DNA of 64,000 nucleotides from Azorinus chamasolen (taxonomy: Eukaryota; Mollusca; Bivalvia; Cardiida; Solecurtidae). A model generated the notes under the pieces. It was not told the DNA's origin, searched no databases, and saw only the letters and a list, made by a program, of their open reading frames with translations. The stretch spans positions 47,668,140 through 47,732,139 of the forward strand of contig OY755252.1 in NCBI GenBank assembly GCA_963576725.1, written 5' to 3'. The position numbers were made by a program, and so were the translations under genes. Shown piece after piece: positions 42,575 through 54,676 of this stretch. Position 1 is the stretch's first letter, and each line of letters begins with the position of its first letter.

Positions 42575-42955
42575 CATGGGGTCTGTCCACTTGTAGGATG
42601 GGGTCTGTCCACTCTTAACCCTCTGCCTGATGAATATTCATACAGAAACAATGACATCATGAATATATATTAGCAAATGTTTTTATAATGGTATATTACC
42701 AAAAGATTATTTTTTGGCAGTGGCAGAAGCTGTAGAATCAGACCTTTATGTGATATGTTTCCTAATCAAACAAAGCAGACCTTGATTAGACGGCTTCTTC
42801 AGGAGTCATGTGACCTTGGTCTACTCTGTTTGTAAAAAAACATCCCAGGTCTTCCATCAGGTGAAGGGTTAAAAACTGTGTGTGAATTTCTTTGTGTGAA
42901 CTACCTTCGCACTAATGGAGGTTGTATCACAATAAAATGTGTTCCAAAAATAATG
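42575..42955 (+). promoter_or_regulatory. SNX17 3' UTR with B element and poly(A) signal
   Basis: AATAAA at 42931-42936 followed by the GT-rich AATGTGGTTGCC is the first good poly(A) signal. A B element (TTAA 42615-42618 and 42869-42872) starts 40 bp after the stop and would make up about two thirds of this UTR. Just before it, GGGGTCTGTCCACT is duplicated (42578 and 42600). Confidence 0.55.
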
Positions 42956-43790
42956 TGGTTGCCATGGTTACAATTAGGTTACAGTGATGTAATATTTGGA
43001 GGAGTTTTGATGATACTCTGGATTTATTGAATGAAAGTCTTCTCTACCAAAACTCTTTAGAAATGCATTTAAGTTAATAGCCAATCAAGGAAGGAGTGTA
43101 ATGTATTCTTGTCCTTCAGCCTAGAATAAGTAGAAGTTTTGTTGCTTAAATATTTGAAAATATGTTATACAAATATATGTAGCAGATCAATGGCTGCACT
43201 GCATGAGATATTTATAAACCCTTAACCGGCTGAATAATTAAAAAAAATAACCAAACAATGTATCAAAGTTTATCACTGAAGAAAATGATTTTTATGACAA
43301 ACAGTGTAGACCTTGATAAAGGGGACCCCTTAGGAGCCCTTTGATCTGGGTCTACACTGCTTGCAACAGTCTTATATACTCAGTTCCTGCACTTTAAATG
43401 TTAATTCTCTGCCTAATGAAATAATGATGCCATGAATATCTATCAGCTGAATTTTTATAATGATGTATGAATGCAAGCATGTCCATGGTAGAAACTGGAG
43501 TGAGATCTATATAGTTTCATAACTTCATAAGCATACAAAGCAGACAAGTCATCTGAACTGGGTCTACTTGTGTTTGCAAAGACCCAAATATATATATCAG
43601 GAGGAACCGTCATATCAAGATCTGCTCTGTTTGCTTACAGAATTATATACATCTGATTTCTACAGTTTCTGCAATGATAAACAAATTCCATTAGCTGATT
43701 TTGCCATTGTAGAAAATTAGTTCATTGATATTTGTGATGTCATTATTCCTTGCATAATATTCATGGAGTAAAGGGGGTAAGCAACACTCC
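42956..43790. repeat. Post-gene spacer with G and B remnants
   Basis: G core 43295-43380 (TGTAGACCTTGATAAAGGGG ... CTACACTGCTTGC); B-like segments 43400-43580 and 43600-43775 (ends TTAATTCTCTGCCTAATG and GGAGTAAAGGGGG). No gene. Confidence 0.55.
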
Positions 43791-43794
43791 AGAT

Positions 43795-44590
43795 AAGACA
43801 ATAATGATTAAAGATTTTGCTTTTATTTTTCTTCACCAAACCCATAGTTGTTTCTACTCATTAGAATCTTCTCACAGAGACAACTCTAATGAGTAGCCAT
43901 AACCAATTGTGTGATTATCAGATATTGGTATTTGTGTCTGAAATACTCTTTGTCTATAAGCTTTATAAGAAGTTAGCCTTTACTCCATAAATACACCTTT
44001 CTACTCCTTTGCAAATAGAGTAAGCCCAGATCAGACGGATCCTATAGGAGCTGTCTGATTAGGGTCTGTTCTGTTTACTTATAATATAGATGGGATTCTA
44101 TAGTTTCTGCCATTGCCAGAACGTTTGGTCTGCAGCTCTGTTTACACATGTTTACTGTATAGGTTACACTACATGTTGTTAACAATGTACAGTTCCATAG
44201 ATTTAAATACTAAAAACATCATTTCTCCACCAACCCCCATCTTATGGCCACTCTTTAGATTCGTCTCAAAGAGACAATTTTAAAGAGTGGCAACAACATG
44301 GTGTTTGATGAAGAAGTAAGGAGCTGGTATTAAAATGGGTTTAATTTTTCCCTTTCCCTCATGTCAATATTTTTATGACTTTGCAAACAGAGTAGTCCCA
44401 TATCAGACAGCTTCGAGATGTCCTTCTGATCAGGGTCTGCTCTGCTTGCTTTTGGGCTGATAAAGATCCGGTCCTATAGTTTCTAAGCCAAAAATTCCTT
44501 TGAATAATATACATTACATTTTTTTATTTAATGAATATTCATGAAGTGATGACTTCACACATAAATATTCATTAGGGAAATGGTTAAGCA
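43795..44590. repeat. A, B, A, B element cluster
   Basis: A ~43795-43970; B left half 43977-44130 (core GACGGATCCTATAGGAGCT); A ~44195-44345; B 44348-44587 ending GGAAATGGTTAA. Confidence 0.7.
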
Positions 44591-45600
44591 TCTTATATAT
44601 ATATGCCTCTGATTTTATACATGTGTATATAGTGATATCTAGAGTAGATACTAGTCTTGAAGTCTTAAGCCTTTCCCTGTTGAATATTCATGTAAGAAAT
44701 AATGACATCATGAGTATTAGTTAGCTGAAGTTTTGTAATGGCATATCGAGGGCTTGGTGCAAAACAATTGTAACTCCTTCACAAAGTGATATGTATATAG
44801 GATGTTTTGGAAGTGGTAGAAACTGTAGAGTCAGATCTTTTATAATTTCATAAGCAAATAGCGCTGATCCTGATTAGATGGCTCTTACAGGAGCCATCTG
44901 ATCTGGTTCTCCTCTGTTTGCAAAGGTATTAAAAATGTTTATATGAGGGAAAGGGTTAATCATGTGATTGGTTTGGTTTCCAGGATGTATATGTTTGCAT
45001 TATTCCAGAGGAAAAAAGAAAATCAGGTTTTTCATGGACCACTGAGAAGTTTAATCAGCCATATTTTAAGACAGTTTGTAATTATGAGCACACACTGGCT
45101 TTTAACCCTTTCCTTCATGTAAACGTGTTTTTACGCATTTACAAACAGAGTAGACCCTGATCAGACGGCTCCTGTTGGAGTCGTCTGATCTGGGTCTACC
45201 CTGTTTGCTTATGATATAATATAGATGTGATTCTGCAGTTTCAACCATAGCCAAAAGTTCCCGTTTCCATATTCTGTTATAACAAAGTAATCTAATTAAT
45301 ATTCATGAGATCATTATTTCTCACATAAATATTCATGGAGGTTAAAGATCACCAATTCATAGTTTTTCTATCCTTTTGAATGTTGAAGTTACAAATTGGA
45401 ATGGTCCATCATACCAGGTTAAGAGTAGACTCCATTCAGTATGAAAGGGTGTATAATATGGGAGAGAATTTTGAATGACAAACAGTCTAGACCCTGATCA
45501 GAGGACTCCTCTTGGAGCAATCTGATTTTGGTCTACATATTTTGCAAATGGCTGTACACTGGTTTCTTGCATTCAAAGGTTTTGTTTTTTTAAAAAAAAA
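44591..45600. repeat. B, B, G element cluster
   Basis: B 44665-44958 (core GATGGCTCTTACAGGAGCC); B 45102-45345 (core GACGGCTCCTGTTGGAGTC); G ~45360-45590 (CTAGACCCTGATCAGAGGAC ... GAGCAATCTGATTTTGG) ending at a poly-A run. Confidence 0.7.
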
Positions 45601-45895
45601 AAAAAAATTGATAAGTTTAAAGCTTTCTTTTGGAATGTATATGGCAACCTGTACATGGTGTCATCTTCATTCTCATATGAAAACTTTAAATTCCAACATT
45701 TTTATACCCCCACCATTGTCATTTAGTGGGAGTTGAGCATTTTAGTTAGATTACCGTAGTCTGACAATTGGCACATCTGTCTGTTTGGCCTTCACACTTT
45801 GTTATGTCCAACTAAGAACATAAATATTTGATCTAGTGTAACGAAACGCATGATGATGTATCATTATATGAACTTGACCTCCTACGGTATGCTTA
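45601..45895. other. Spacer, possible truncated Helentron-like start
   Basis: ATACCCCCACCATTGTCATTTAGTGGGAG at 45702-45731 is a start hairpin like those of the Helentron-like elements, followed by CTGTCTGTTTGGCC. No 3' end found. Confidence 0.3.
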
Positions 45896-46945
45896 TCCCT
45901 TTACTCCATGAATATTCATGTAAGAAATAATGACATCATGGATATTAGTTGTCATAATAACACATGGATAGAGGACATTTTAGCTATAGCAGAAACTGTA
46001 GAATCATATCTATACTATATCATAAGCAAACAGAGCAGACTCTGATCAGATGGCTCCTACAGGGGCCATCTTATCTAGGTCTACTCTGTTTGCAAAGGCA
46101 TAGAAAGACATATTTATGGAGTAAATAGTTAAGCTTTCACACCCAGTAATAGTTGAATTATTATACTTTCACGGGCCATAGCAGAGCAATATATATATAG
46201 GTGCATATTCAAATATTGAAATCATCATTTCTCCACCAAACCCTATTTTGTGACCACTCTCAAGAGTGGTCTCAACATAGGGCTTGGTTGAGAAATAAAG
46301 GAGCTGTTCTTAGAAATATTTTAATTTACACAATTTATCTTGGTCTATGCTATGCCATAGTATTTCTAGCTACACAGTGATTTTGCCCATTGTTCTTGAT
46401 AAATACATTATTATGTTTTTATGATATTCACTGTATATTATAATATACAACGAGAGATTTGTTAAATTTATAGAAATTTATAAATACCATTTGTTGAAGT
46501 TTTAGCCATGCCATGTAACTAGTATTTTTTAGCAGATGAAGGTCTCTAGATCAGAGGCTTAAAGTGAACATTTTCAGACAATGATTAATTAATTCTCCAT
46601 CAAATCACATGTTGTGATCATTGCTTAGAACCATCTTGATGAGACAGTTTCTTAGTGACTATATATAGTTTGTTGGAAGAATTACGGTTTTAAAATTTCT
46701 GTATGCTCTCTTATCAAGAGATCTGATATAACCCTTTCCCTCATATAAATGTGTTTTCACACATTTGAAAACAGAGTAGACCCAGATCTGCTCTGTTTGC
46801 TAATAGAATTTGATAGATCTGTTTCTTTGCTTTCTAAAATCTCTACAATGTTCCACCTTCCATATTTCTTTATGACAATTTTGTCTATGAATATTCAGTA
46901 GGTATTGTAATTTGGACTAAATACAGAACAGGGAAAGGGATAATA
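45896..46945. repeat. B, A, A, B element cluster
   Basis: B 45896-46132; A ~46200-46345 (hairpin reduced to ACCACTCTCAAGAGTGGT); 46346-46565 unassigned; A ~46570-46725 (diverged); B 46732-46943 with its hairpin lost. Confidence 0.65.
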
Positions 46946-47456
46946 TAGTGCAGGCCCTAACCATTCGCACTGTCAGATCAGAATCTACACAGTTTTTTTA
47001 AGTTAAGATTGTTACTGCAATAGCACACTAGATAAAATGAAATCAAACAGTGTAGATTCTGATTATGTGTCTATGTGTGAGACATAGGCTACTCTAATTA
47101 CTGGTAGTAGTCGGACACTCAGTTACACCTATACATGGTCTAATGCTGAATAAGTCAATTTGGAACAACCATTATGATAACTTTGATTTTGGGTAAGACT
47201 TACATAGTAGCAAGTAGTGTAGACCCAGATCAGACTGCTCCTTAAGGAGCAGTTTGATCTTGATCTGCACTATTTGCCTAAGTCTGTTTGTCCGAATTCT
47301 TAGAGTAATTAAAATAGTCTATCTCAAGATCATTACCATTTTCATGCTTTCAGCACCCTTTCTAATGGAGTTGTTCTTTTCACTTGTTAAATCATTTTAT
47401 AAAACTTCAATGTTTTGTTTTTTGCACCCATCAGTATTTCATTTTTCTTTGTATAT
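46946..47456. repeat. Spacer with two G-like hairpins
   Basis: 47215-47278 is a hairpin (GTGTAGACCCAGATCAGACT, tip GCTCCTTAAGGAGC). 47045-47085 is a fragment. No gene. Confidence 0.5.
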
Positions 47457-47930
47457 TTAACCCTTTTCCTCATATGAGCGCTATTTTATGCAGTTGCAAA
47501 CAGTATACCCAGATCAGACAGCTCCTGTTGGAGCCATCTTATCTTATCTCTATTTACATTTTTGTATTTATGACATAGATCTGACTCTACAGTGTTAGTC
47601 AAAGCAAAATAAAATCCCTTGAAAATGTTACATTATAGAATTCAGCTAATAAATATTCATAACGTCATTATTCCTTACATGAATATTGAACAGGTAAAGG
47701 GTTAAATGAATTGTGTAATGATAACTCTTTATTTCATGAATATTCATATACGAAATAATGACATCATTAATCTTTATAGTAGTATTATTTACATAAGGGA
47801 AGTTTTGGCTCTTAGAAAAACATCAGAATCAGACTCTGATGATACACAGCTCCTACAGGAGCTGTCTGATCTGGGTCTACACTGCAAAGGCGTTGTCAAG
47901 CGTATCTATGGAGTAAAGGGATAATAGTGA
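47457..47930. mobile_element. Two family B elements
   Basis: 47457-47705 with TTAA at both ends, core GACAGCTCCTGTTGGAGCC; 47727-47924 with core ACAGCTCCTACAGGAGCTGT and end GGAGTAAAGGG. Confidence 0.8.
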
Positions 47931-48056
47931 TGAAATGTTCATTGAAAATTTAAGGGAGAAGTTACCTATAGGGACCTTTCGTGCACTGTAGTACTAGCCT
48001 ATGGCATAATGTGAACATATTGCACAACAGGGGTTGACAGAAAGCCTATATTAGTT
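47931..48056. other. Spacer, nothing recognised
   Basis: No coding or repeat signal I can support. Confidence 0.4.
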
Positions 48057-48198
48057 ATACAGTTCTTTCCCAGGGTACATGACGATTTATTCCCGGCTGA
48101 GGAAAATCATGTTGCCCGAGCCGTTAGGCGAGGGTTACATGATTTAACCAGCCGGGAATAAATCGTAATGTACCCTGGGAAAGAACTGTATAACGAAT
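48057..48198. repeat. 141-bp nested palindrome
   Basis: ACAGTTCTTTCCCAGGGTAC ... GATTTATTCCCGGCTG is inverted as CAGCCGGGAATAAATC ... GTACCCTGGGAAAGAACTGT. A second dyad lies between (AAATCATGTTGCCCGAGCC against GGCGAGGGTTACATGATTT). Long perfect stems suggest a young or selected structure. Confidence 0.9.
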
Positions 48199-48668
48199 TT
48201 ATTATACTGCAAAGTTCTACGGTTCGGATAATTTATATAAATCCATTTTGGCATATTTAATCACTAAACACGAGAATTCCCCTAATAGCGCCCCAATACA
48301 GTATTTCTAACCGAAGGTATCCGAAGTGGTGTGCGTATTGTATTTCATCGGCGTTCGTGTTATAATAGATGGATGGACGATATAATAACTCCTTTAAAAT
48401 ATAACTCCTTTTATTGGTCATTTCAAACCAAAAGTGGTTTTTAATTCATTTCTGCATTTTTTTCTTTACGTATCAATAGTTATCTATTATGAATTTTGCT
48501 ACTGTTTAGCCGAGTCGAGAAGTCGGTCATTTGGTTTCTGATCATCATATGTGGGGCCTGCCATGGGGAATTTCCATGTACCCTGTGAGCTCACAGGGTA
48601 GATGGACTCATGTACACGGCTAGTTAACCAATCAGAAGTGAGGATTTTACTTTGCAGTATAATAATAG
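48198..48668. mobile_element. TIR element with TTATTATACTGCAAAGT ends
   Basis: TTATTATACTGCAAAGT at 48199-48215 and its inverted copy at 48649-48665 bound ~465 bp without coding frames. It carries GTGAGCTCACAGGGTA, matching the adjacent palindrome's ACCCTGGG motif only partly. Superfamily unknown. Confidence 0.6.
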
Positions 48669-48693
48669 TTATGGTAGTATAGTAACTACACTA

Positions 48694-49227
48694 TTGAACC
48701 CTTTTCTTCATATAAATGCCTTTTCATGCATTAATAAACAGAGTGGACCCAGATCAGTTGGCTCTTATAGGTGCCGTCTCAGAGTGTGCTCTGTTTACTT
48801 CTGGTATAATATAGATCTGATTCTACAGTTCCTGATCAAACCAAAATGTCCCGTGCTCATAAACCATTATAAAAAATCATCTAATATTGATGACGTCATT
48901 ATTTCTGACATGAATATGCAACAGGGAAATTGTTAACCTTTATACACTTTTGAAATAATTGTTTTCCTAAAGTTGGCCAAGTTTATTTCTTTTATTTCTA
49001 TTGAAAAACACTATTAAAATATTCATGTATTAGAAATAATGACTTGAATTGAATATTTATTCAGTTAATTTTTATAACGATGTATAAACACAGGACATTT
49101 TTGCTATTAAAAGTTGAAACTGTAGAATCAGATCTGTATTATACCATAAGCAGACAGAGTAGATCCTAGAGGAGTCGTCTGATCTAGGTCTACTCTGCTT
49201 GCAAATTTATGTGAAGGAAATGGTTAA
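48694..49227. mobile_element. Two family B elements
   Basis: 48694-48936 (ends ACCCTTTTCTTCATATAA and CAGGGAAATTGTTAA); 48937-49012 spacer; 49013-49227 (core lost, right end GAAGGAAATGGTTAA). Confidence 0.7.
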
Positions 49228-49479
49228 CCCTTCGCTTGCTGAATTATAAAATACATTTCTCCTTCTTTACCCATGCCCTGTTGTATAATTACATACACGT
49301 ATATCTCCACTGTGTACAAGTATTTTGCTGTACAATCACTGCTTTAGGGTGCACTGGTTGCACAATCAACTTGTAAATAGTGCAGACCCAGATGAGACAG
49401 CTCCTGCAGGAGCTGTCTCATCTGGGTCTTCACTATTTACAGTTAGGTATATTGACGTGAATAGCAAGCGAAGGGTTAA
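49224..49479. mobile_element. Family H MITE-like element, TTAA-flanked
   Basis: TTAA at 49224-49227 and 49476-49479; ends CCCTTCGCTTGCTGAATT and (inverted) CCCTTCGCTTGCTATTC; hairpin GTGCAGACCCAGATGAGACA, tip GCTCCTGCAGGAGC. Shares its left TTAA with the preceding B element. Confidence 0.85.
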
Positions 49480-50160
49480 GTAACCACGTGCTTTACTGTC
49501 TCTTATGTTGATAAATCAGGGGGCTGTTTTAGCAAAAATGCTGTACTACAGTTTGGGCTCATTCTTCGACTTTATCTGTTAGGATATCTATTTATATCAT
49601 TTCAGAAAAAAACATGAAAAAAGAACAAAAGAAATATTGTTAACTCTAAACTTTTATAAGGTTTAGTTGAGGCTATTGATAATTTTTGTTGAATCATCTT
49701 TAGAAACATGCTCCACATCTTGACATGTTCGCTCCTGAAATATTTGCCTGTTTTTTTTCTGGTTATACAAGAAAATTGAAAGAGTCTATTGGTATTTCTC
49801 AGAAATACACCAAAAGGACCATAAAAACACCTGCTGTCAACATCTTGCCAAAATAAGTCTGTGTAGATGAATGAATGGTATCAATTAGGTCATCATTAAA
49901 AAAATGTTTGTTTGTGATGACTACCCACAGTTTTAGAGGAGGGTATTTGTGATCTGGAATTGCTGAATATGAAAAACTCGATTTTTCATCTTAACAGCAT
50001 TGAATAACACCATTTCAAGAGTAAGTTTATAGTTTTATTTTATCACACACTACGCTTGAAGAAAAAATGAAAAGAAACAATGACTGAAAGTAAAGTAAGT
50101 AAAATAAACTTGATGAATACAGTAAGAAAAAAAACAATTATTTGTGTTACTGTTTCTCTG
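49480..50160. other. Spacer, nothing recognised
   Basis: AT-rich, no element ends or coding frame supported. Confidence 0.45.
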
Positions 50161-51175
50161 TTTAATATTTGTTAGAAATATGACTATGAGTACTAACTAG
50201 CTACATTTTTAGCACCATTCTTAACAAGGGACTTTTTTCCTGTGGCAAAAACTGAAGAATTCCCTCTATATTATTCTATAAACAAACAGAGCAGACCCTG
50301 ATCAGACGGCTCCTGCAGGAGCCGTCTCATCTTGGTCTACTGTGTTTGCAAAGGCATAAAAAAGTGTTTATATGAAGGAAAGTGTTAATAAATATGTAAG
50401 AATTGGTCAGATCATCACAAACATACATTTATTTTAGGATAGCCTTATATAACACAATGTATTTATAGCTTGGGTATCAATAGGTTCCAGTATATGCATT
50501 TATCATCCATATCTAAGGCAATAATATTCATAGACAAAAGTACAGATACAGTCTGTTTACAACATGTTGTATATCAAAACATTGTACATCCCCAAGGTCC
50601 CTAAATCATTGACTAAGGAGTATGAATGGCAAACGATGCAGACCCCGATCATAGTGATTCTTGCAACAGCCTTTGATTTTTGTCTACACAGTTTGCATTG
50701 CAAATGGTAGTCAACTCTGTTGATGAATATTCATGTAAGACTGTGTTCATTATGGGTGTTAATTGATTAAATTCTTGTATTAACCCATTCCCTCCTAGAC
50801 TATTTGTAGAAACAACCTCTTTGAATTATTCTACTGAAAAGGGGCATTTACTAGAAAAAATAAATATTTTAGAATTATATACTTTTGAAACCAATGCAGA
50901 CTGATCATAGTGATTCTTGAAAAGCCCTAATTGAGCAAATGCTATGGAGCAAAATGCTCTATTTATCACAATGGTTTCAAAACATGACTTTAACAGAGGT
51001 GTCAAAAGGTGTCAGTAGGAGGGAATGGGTTAGAAATATAAAATAAAGAAATTCATTGTCATGACAGAAAGAGAGAATCAGATCTGTAATATACTAGCGA
51101 ACAGAGCAGACCCTGCTCCTATAGAAGCAGTCTGATCTGGGTCTTCTCTGTCTGCAAAGGTAGAATTATCAAGTA
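50160..51175. repeat. B, G, C and B-type elements
   Basis: B 50160-50388 (core GACGGCTCCTGCAGGAGCC); spacer 50390-50625; G ~50630-50705; C 50780-51032 with a rearranged centre containing a G-like piece; B core 51090-51165. Confidence 0.65.
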
Positions 51176-52140
51176 CAGTTGAACCTCGATAATTCAAACT
51201 TTGATAACTCAAACTTCGGGATAACTCAAACTAAAAGTTCGGTTCTTCCAAAATTTACAATAGAGAATTGCTCTAACATGTAGCAGTACACATATCGTCG
51301 CCGTGCTGACAAAACCTCGTATAATGAAAATCATTACTTTTCAGGAGAAGCAAAAAACTGATTTTTTTTTATAAATTCGTCTTTATGTGACAAATAAGGT
51401 CTATATTCTGGTACCATATTAAAACACAAATTATTTGATAAAACTTTATTTGTTCTATCATTGATAAAACGTTACTTTTTCTATCATTTGTTATGACGAT
51501 TTTTTAAATGTACGATATTTTTGTACCAAGTTTTGTTCACCTTATGTATATACGAGCTTTTACCACTTATACGATATTTCGTCGTTTATTTTTTATAAGG
51601 TGATCATGATATACGACAATTTACATTTTACTTGAGTCTAAGCTTTGTACCTTGACACACCAAGAAAAGGACAGACCTATGCTCTATGTACCACAATACA
51701 TGCACTGACCTTATCTGCATGTGTTTTGATATGTTTAATGTTATTGCTCTGCATGCTTGAAGAGTAAAATTTAAACGAGTTTTTGATATTGCAAAAATTC
51801 AGACCAATAAATATAAGAGGTTTAGTCACGGGCGAGTTTTGACACTTTTCATTGGTCGATTGCGCTAAGATTTTGACAGGATGTGGGCATTGTACATTTA
51901 AATCAGAAATCGCGAAGAAACGATTTTCAGCCAAAATGGATATACGTGGTTTTGTCAGCACAGCGACGATATCTAGAAACTCACGTGACAGCTTAATACA
52001 TGTCTAAAGTATTACTTTAGACCTGCATTAAGCTGTGAACTTGAGAAATTGCCCAGATTAGAAATTTGATAACTCGAACTTCTAATATTTCGAAGTAACT
52101 TGTAAGATCCCTTGAAGTTCGAGATATCAAAGTTTAACTG
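51176..52140. mobile_element. Family E MITE-like element split by a 675-bp TIR element
   Basis: Ends CAGTTGAACCTCGATAATTC and (inverted) CAGTTAAACTTTGATATCTC; TA at 51174-51175 and 52141-52142. Inside, 51295-51969 has inverted ends TCGTCGCCGTGCTGACAAAA / TCGTCGCTGTGCTGACAAAA with TA at 51293-51294 and 51970-51971. The insert has no recognisable transposase; a 94-residue minus-strand frame (51677-51961) overlaps its end and resembles nothing I know. Confidence 0.8.
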
Positions 52141-52142
52141 TA

Positions 52143-52590
52143 TTATACTTCATGTTTATTTATTGTTGAACTTTTAGAACATTCCTATACTTGGTTACTT
52201 AAAACATCAGTCAAGGTTGGTGAGTGTAATACTGAAATAGTGAAAATTGTTTGTACCATATGGCTGGTTATCTGGTGGAAAAAAAGAGGACGACAAACAT
52301 TGTAGAGCCAAATTAAGCCTTTACTTTATAAAAACACTTATTTTCACATTTGCAAACAGAGTAGACTGAGGTCAGACAACTGCTGTAAGAACTGATTTAT
52401 TCCCCCATAGGCTAATTTTAGACCCCAACCTGTTTGCATTAATCTAAAAAGAGCTTTTACTAGAAAAATGGATTTTTAGAACTGTTAGTTTTGAAATCAT
52501 TGTGATAAATAGGATCAAATGCTCTATAAGTGCCACTTACATGAATATTCATTAAATAAAGGACTAACAACTGCATCGGAAAACAGGATC
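52143..52590. repeat. Spacer with decayed B and C pieces
   Basis: 52320-52400 keeps a B left half (CACATTTGCAAACAGAGTAG). 52400-52530 keeps part of C (TTTTGAAATCATTGTGATAA). No gene. Confidence 0.5.
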
Positions 52591-52802
52591 TGATTAGTAT
52601 CTGCTTAATGGACTATATACAGAATTAGTATCTGCTTTATGGACTATATACAGAATTAGTATCTGCTTTATGGACTATATACAGAATTAGTATCTGCTTT
52701 ATGGACTATATATAGAATTAGTATCTGCTGTATGGACTATATACAGAATTAGTATCTGCTTTATGGACTACCTGTATCTGCTTTATGGACTATATATAGA
52801 AG
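52591..52802. repeat. 31-bp tandem repeat, about 6.5 copies
   Basis: Unit AGAATTAGTATCTGCTTTAT plus GGACTATATAC, with one shortened unit near 52770. Confidence 0.95.
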
Positions 52803-52904
52803 CTGCTGATTAACTTGTTGCATGCATAAATTTGTCCTCCACTCAATTTTCCTCTAAAACTATTAATTTTTTCTGCTGATTTCTGCTGAAGTTGAGACTG
52901 AGTG

Positions 52905-52968
52905 TCAAACAGATTAGATTTCAGATAAATGTGGGGCCTGATCTGGATCCAAACTGTTTACACAAGTT
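52905..52968. mobile_element. Family F hairpin at the 5' edge of the retroelement
   Basis: GTGTCAAACAGATTAGATTT ... CTGATCTGGATCCAAACTGTTTACA. The retroelement homology starts within about 5 bp of its end, suggesting the truncated element joined here. Confidence 0.65.
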
Positions 52969-52972
52969 ATAA

Positions 52973-54676
52973 GTGCTTGGAGAATCCGCAGCTAGCCTTC
53001 AAAGAGTTAATGAAAATATTACAATGTTATCAGATCTTTCTGAATGGGAAAGACAAATGAGACTGAAAGAGTATTTCTTTGAAAATGATAGTGTAGATCT
53101 ACATGATGACGATAATGATCATATTCGTGATAAATTTAAAGTGAAGAAAGATAGAAACTTCACACCAAATTCAGGCAGGGACAGGCATCTTGACCTATAT
53201 ATAGAACTGGTTAAGAATGACATAGTCAATAGTTTGAAAAAGAATAGTCAGCTAAATATATCAAAAGATGAGAAAGAGGCTTTTTATGAACTTTTGCACA
53301 ATGAAAACATAGTGATCAGACCTGCAGACAAGGGTTCAGGTATAGTTGTTTTAGATAAGGAAGTATACATAGAGTCAATGAAAAAAGAGGTTTTAACAAG
53401 TGATTCGTATGAGGCAACTAATAGTGACCGAACTGAAATAAGCCTGAAAGAAGTGAAAAAGCTAGTAAACAAAATGTTTAGGGAAGGTGCCATATCAAAA
53501 GAAATGAAACAGTATCTTATCCCAAAGTACTCCAGACCAGGTAAATTGAAAGGGAACCCTAAAATCCACAAACCAACTGCTCCTTTTAGAACAATAGTTA
53601 GTGGCATGGGTACTGCCACTGAGAGGTTAGCTGAAGTTGCTGAGCATGAACTTAGTGAATTTGTTGAAACTTCACCCAGCTACATCAGAGATACAACTGA
53701 TTTTATTAACAAATTAAAAGAGATTAATGAACCACTTTCAGAAAATTGCATTTTGTTCTGTTTTGACGTAGCAAAGTTGTATCCATCAGTCCCAAAGAAA
53801 GAGGGACTAGATGCATGTATGGAAGGCCTTGCAAACAGAAGTGATCCGTTGATTGATACAGAAAATGTTCTTAAGATGATTCAAACAGTTTTAGACAACA
53901 ACACATTTTCTTTTGGAGATAGCACTTTCATACAAAAAGATGGGGTGGCAATTGGTTCAAAATTAGGAAAGAATTTTGCTTGTTCATATATGAGGAAATG
54001 GGATGAAGAATTGATGTCACACAAAAAAGTGCCAATGTTTTACAAGAGATTCATTGATGATGGTTTCGGGATCTGGGATGGTACTGTTCAAGAACTGGAA
54101 GATTTTGTGAAACATGCAAACAGTATTCACCCGAATATTAGTATAGAGCTTAGATATGGTTTGGATCAGATAGAATTTCTGGATACTGTAGTTAAAATAG
54201 ACAATGGTCATATATACACAGATCTTTATGTAAAACCAACAGACAAACAGCTGTACCTTAATAATTCTTCCTGCCATCCTCCTAGTACAAAAAGGAGCAT
54301 AGCATATGGTTTGGGACTAAGAATTAAGCGTATATGTGAAAGAGAATCGGACTATATTAGAGAAAGAAATAAACTCGAGGGTCAGTTAAGGAAGAGAGGA
54401 TATAGTGGTAGGATGATAGAAAATCAGTTGGTAAGGGTGGATAAACTTGACAGATCTGTCACATTAGTAAAGAAACAAACAGTTAGATCTAACAGGAAAA
54501 TGAATAGGGTCCCTTTAGTTTTGACGTATTCAAATCTGCTACCGAATATACATTACATTGTAAACAAACATTCAAAAGTTTTGCATCAATCAGACCGGCT
54601 TAAAGAAGTATTCCAACAACTGCCAATCGTAGCATTCAGGCGTGATAAAAATCTATGTGACACACTGGTGCATTAA
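52973..54676 (+). CDS. Penelope-like reverse transcriptase (partial, ends at an internal stop)
   Basis: 567 codons open from 52973, where the first codon is GTG; the first ATG in frame is at 53024. Seen: an RPADKG block (116-121) followed by SGIVVLDK, typical of PLEs; GNPKIHKP; motif A FDVAKLYPSVP with Asp at 265; GVAIGSKLGKNFACSYM; the catalytic FIDD at 360-363; EFLDT after it; then the thumb region with YVKPTDKQLYL and CHPPSTKRSIAYG. The enzyme copies element RNA into DNA at a nicked target. The frame ends with TAA at 54674-54676, but the same frame continues immediately into the linker and endonuclease, so this stop is a disabling point change rather than the natural end. No catalytic residue is visibly lost. 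Confidence 0.88.
   Translation: MLGESAASLQRVNENITMLSDLSEWERQMRLKEYFFENDSVDLHDDDNDHIRDKFKVKKDRNFTPNSGRDRHLDLYIELVKNDIVNSLKKNSQLNISKDEKEAFYELLHNENIVIRPADKGSGIVVLDKEVYIESMKKEVLTSDSYEATNSDRTEISLKEVKKLVNKMFREGAISKEMKQYLIPKYSRPGKLKGNPKIHKPTAPFRTIVSGMGTATERLAEVAEHELSEFVETSPSYIRDTTDFINKLKEINEPLSENCILFCFDVAKLYPSVPKKEGLDACMEGLANRSDPLIDTENVLKMIQTVLDNNTFSFGDSTFIQKDGVAIGSKLGKNFACSYMRKWDEELMSHKKVPMFYKRFIDDGFGIWDGTVQELEDFVKHANSIHPNISIELRYGLDQIEFLDTVVKIDNGHIYTDLYVKPTDKQLYLNNSSCHPPSTKRSIAYGLGLRIKRICERESDYIRERNKLEGQLRKRGYSGRMIENQLVRVDKLDRSVTLVKKQTVRSNRKMNRVPLVLTYSNLLPNIHYIVNKHSKVLHQSDRLKEVFQQLPIVAFRRDKNLCDTLVH

Noticed and set aside
51677..51961. 94-codon minus-strand frame inside the unknown TIR element
   Set aside because: No recognisable motif, and it overlaps the terminal repeat; too short to support as a transposase fragment.
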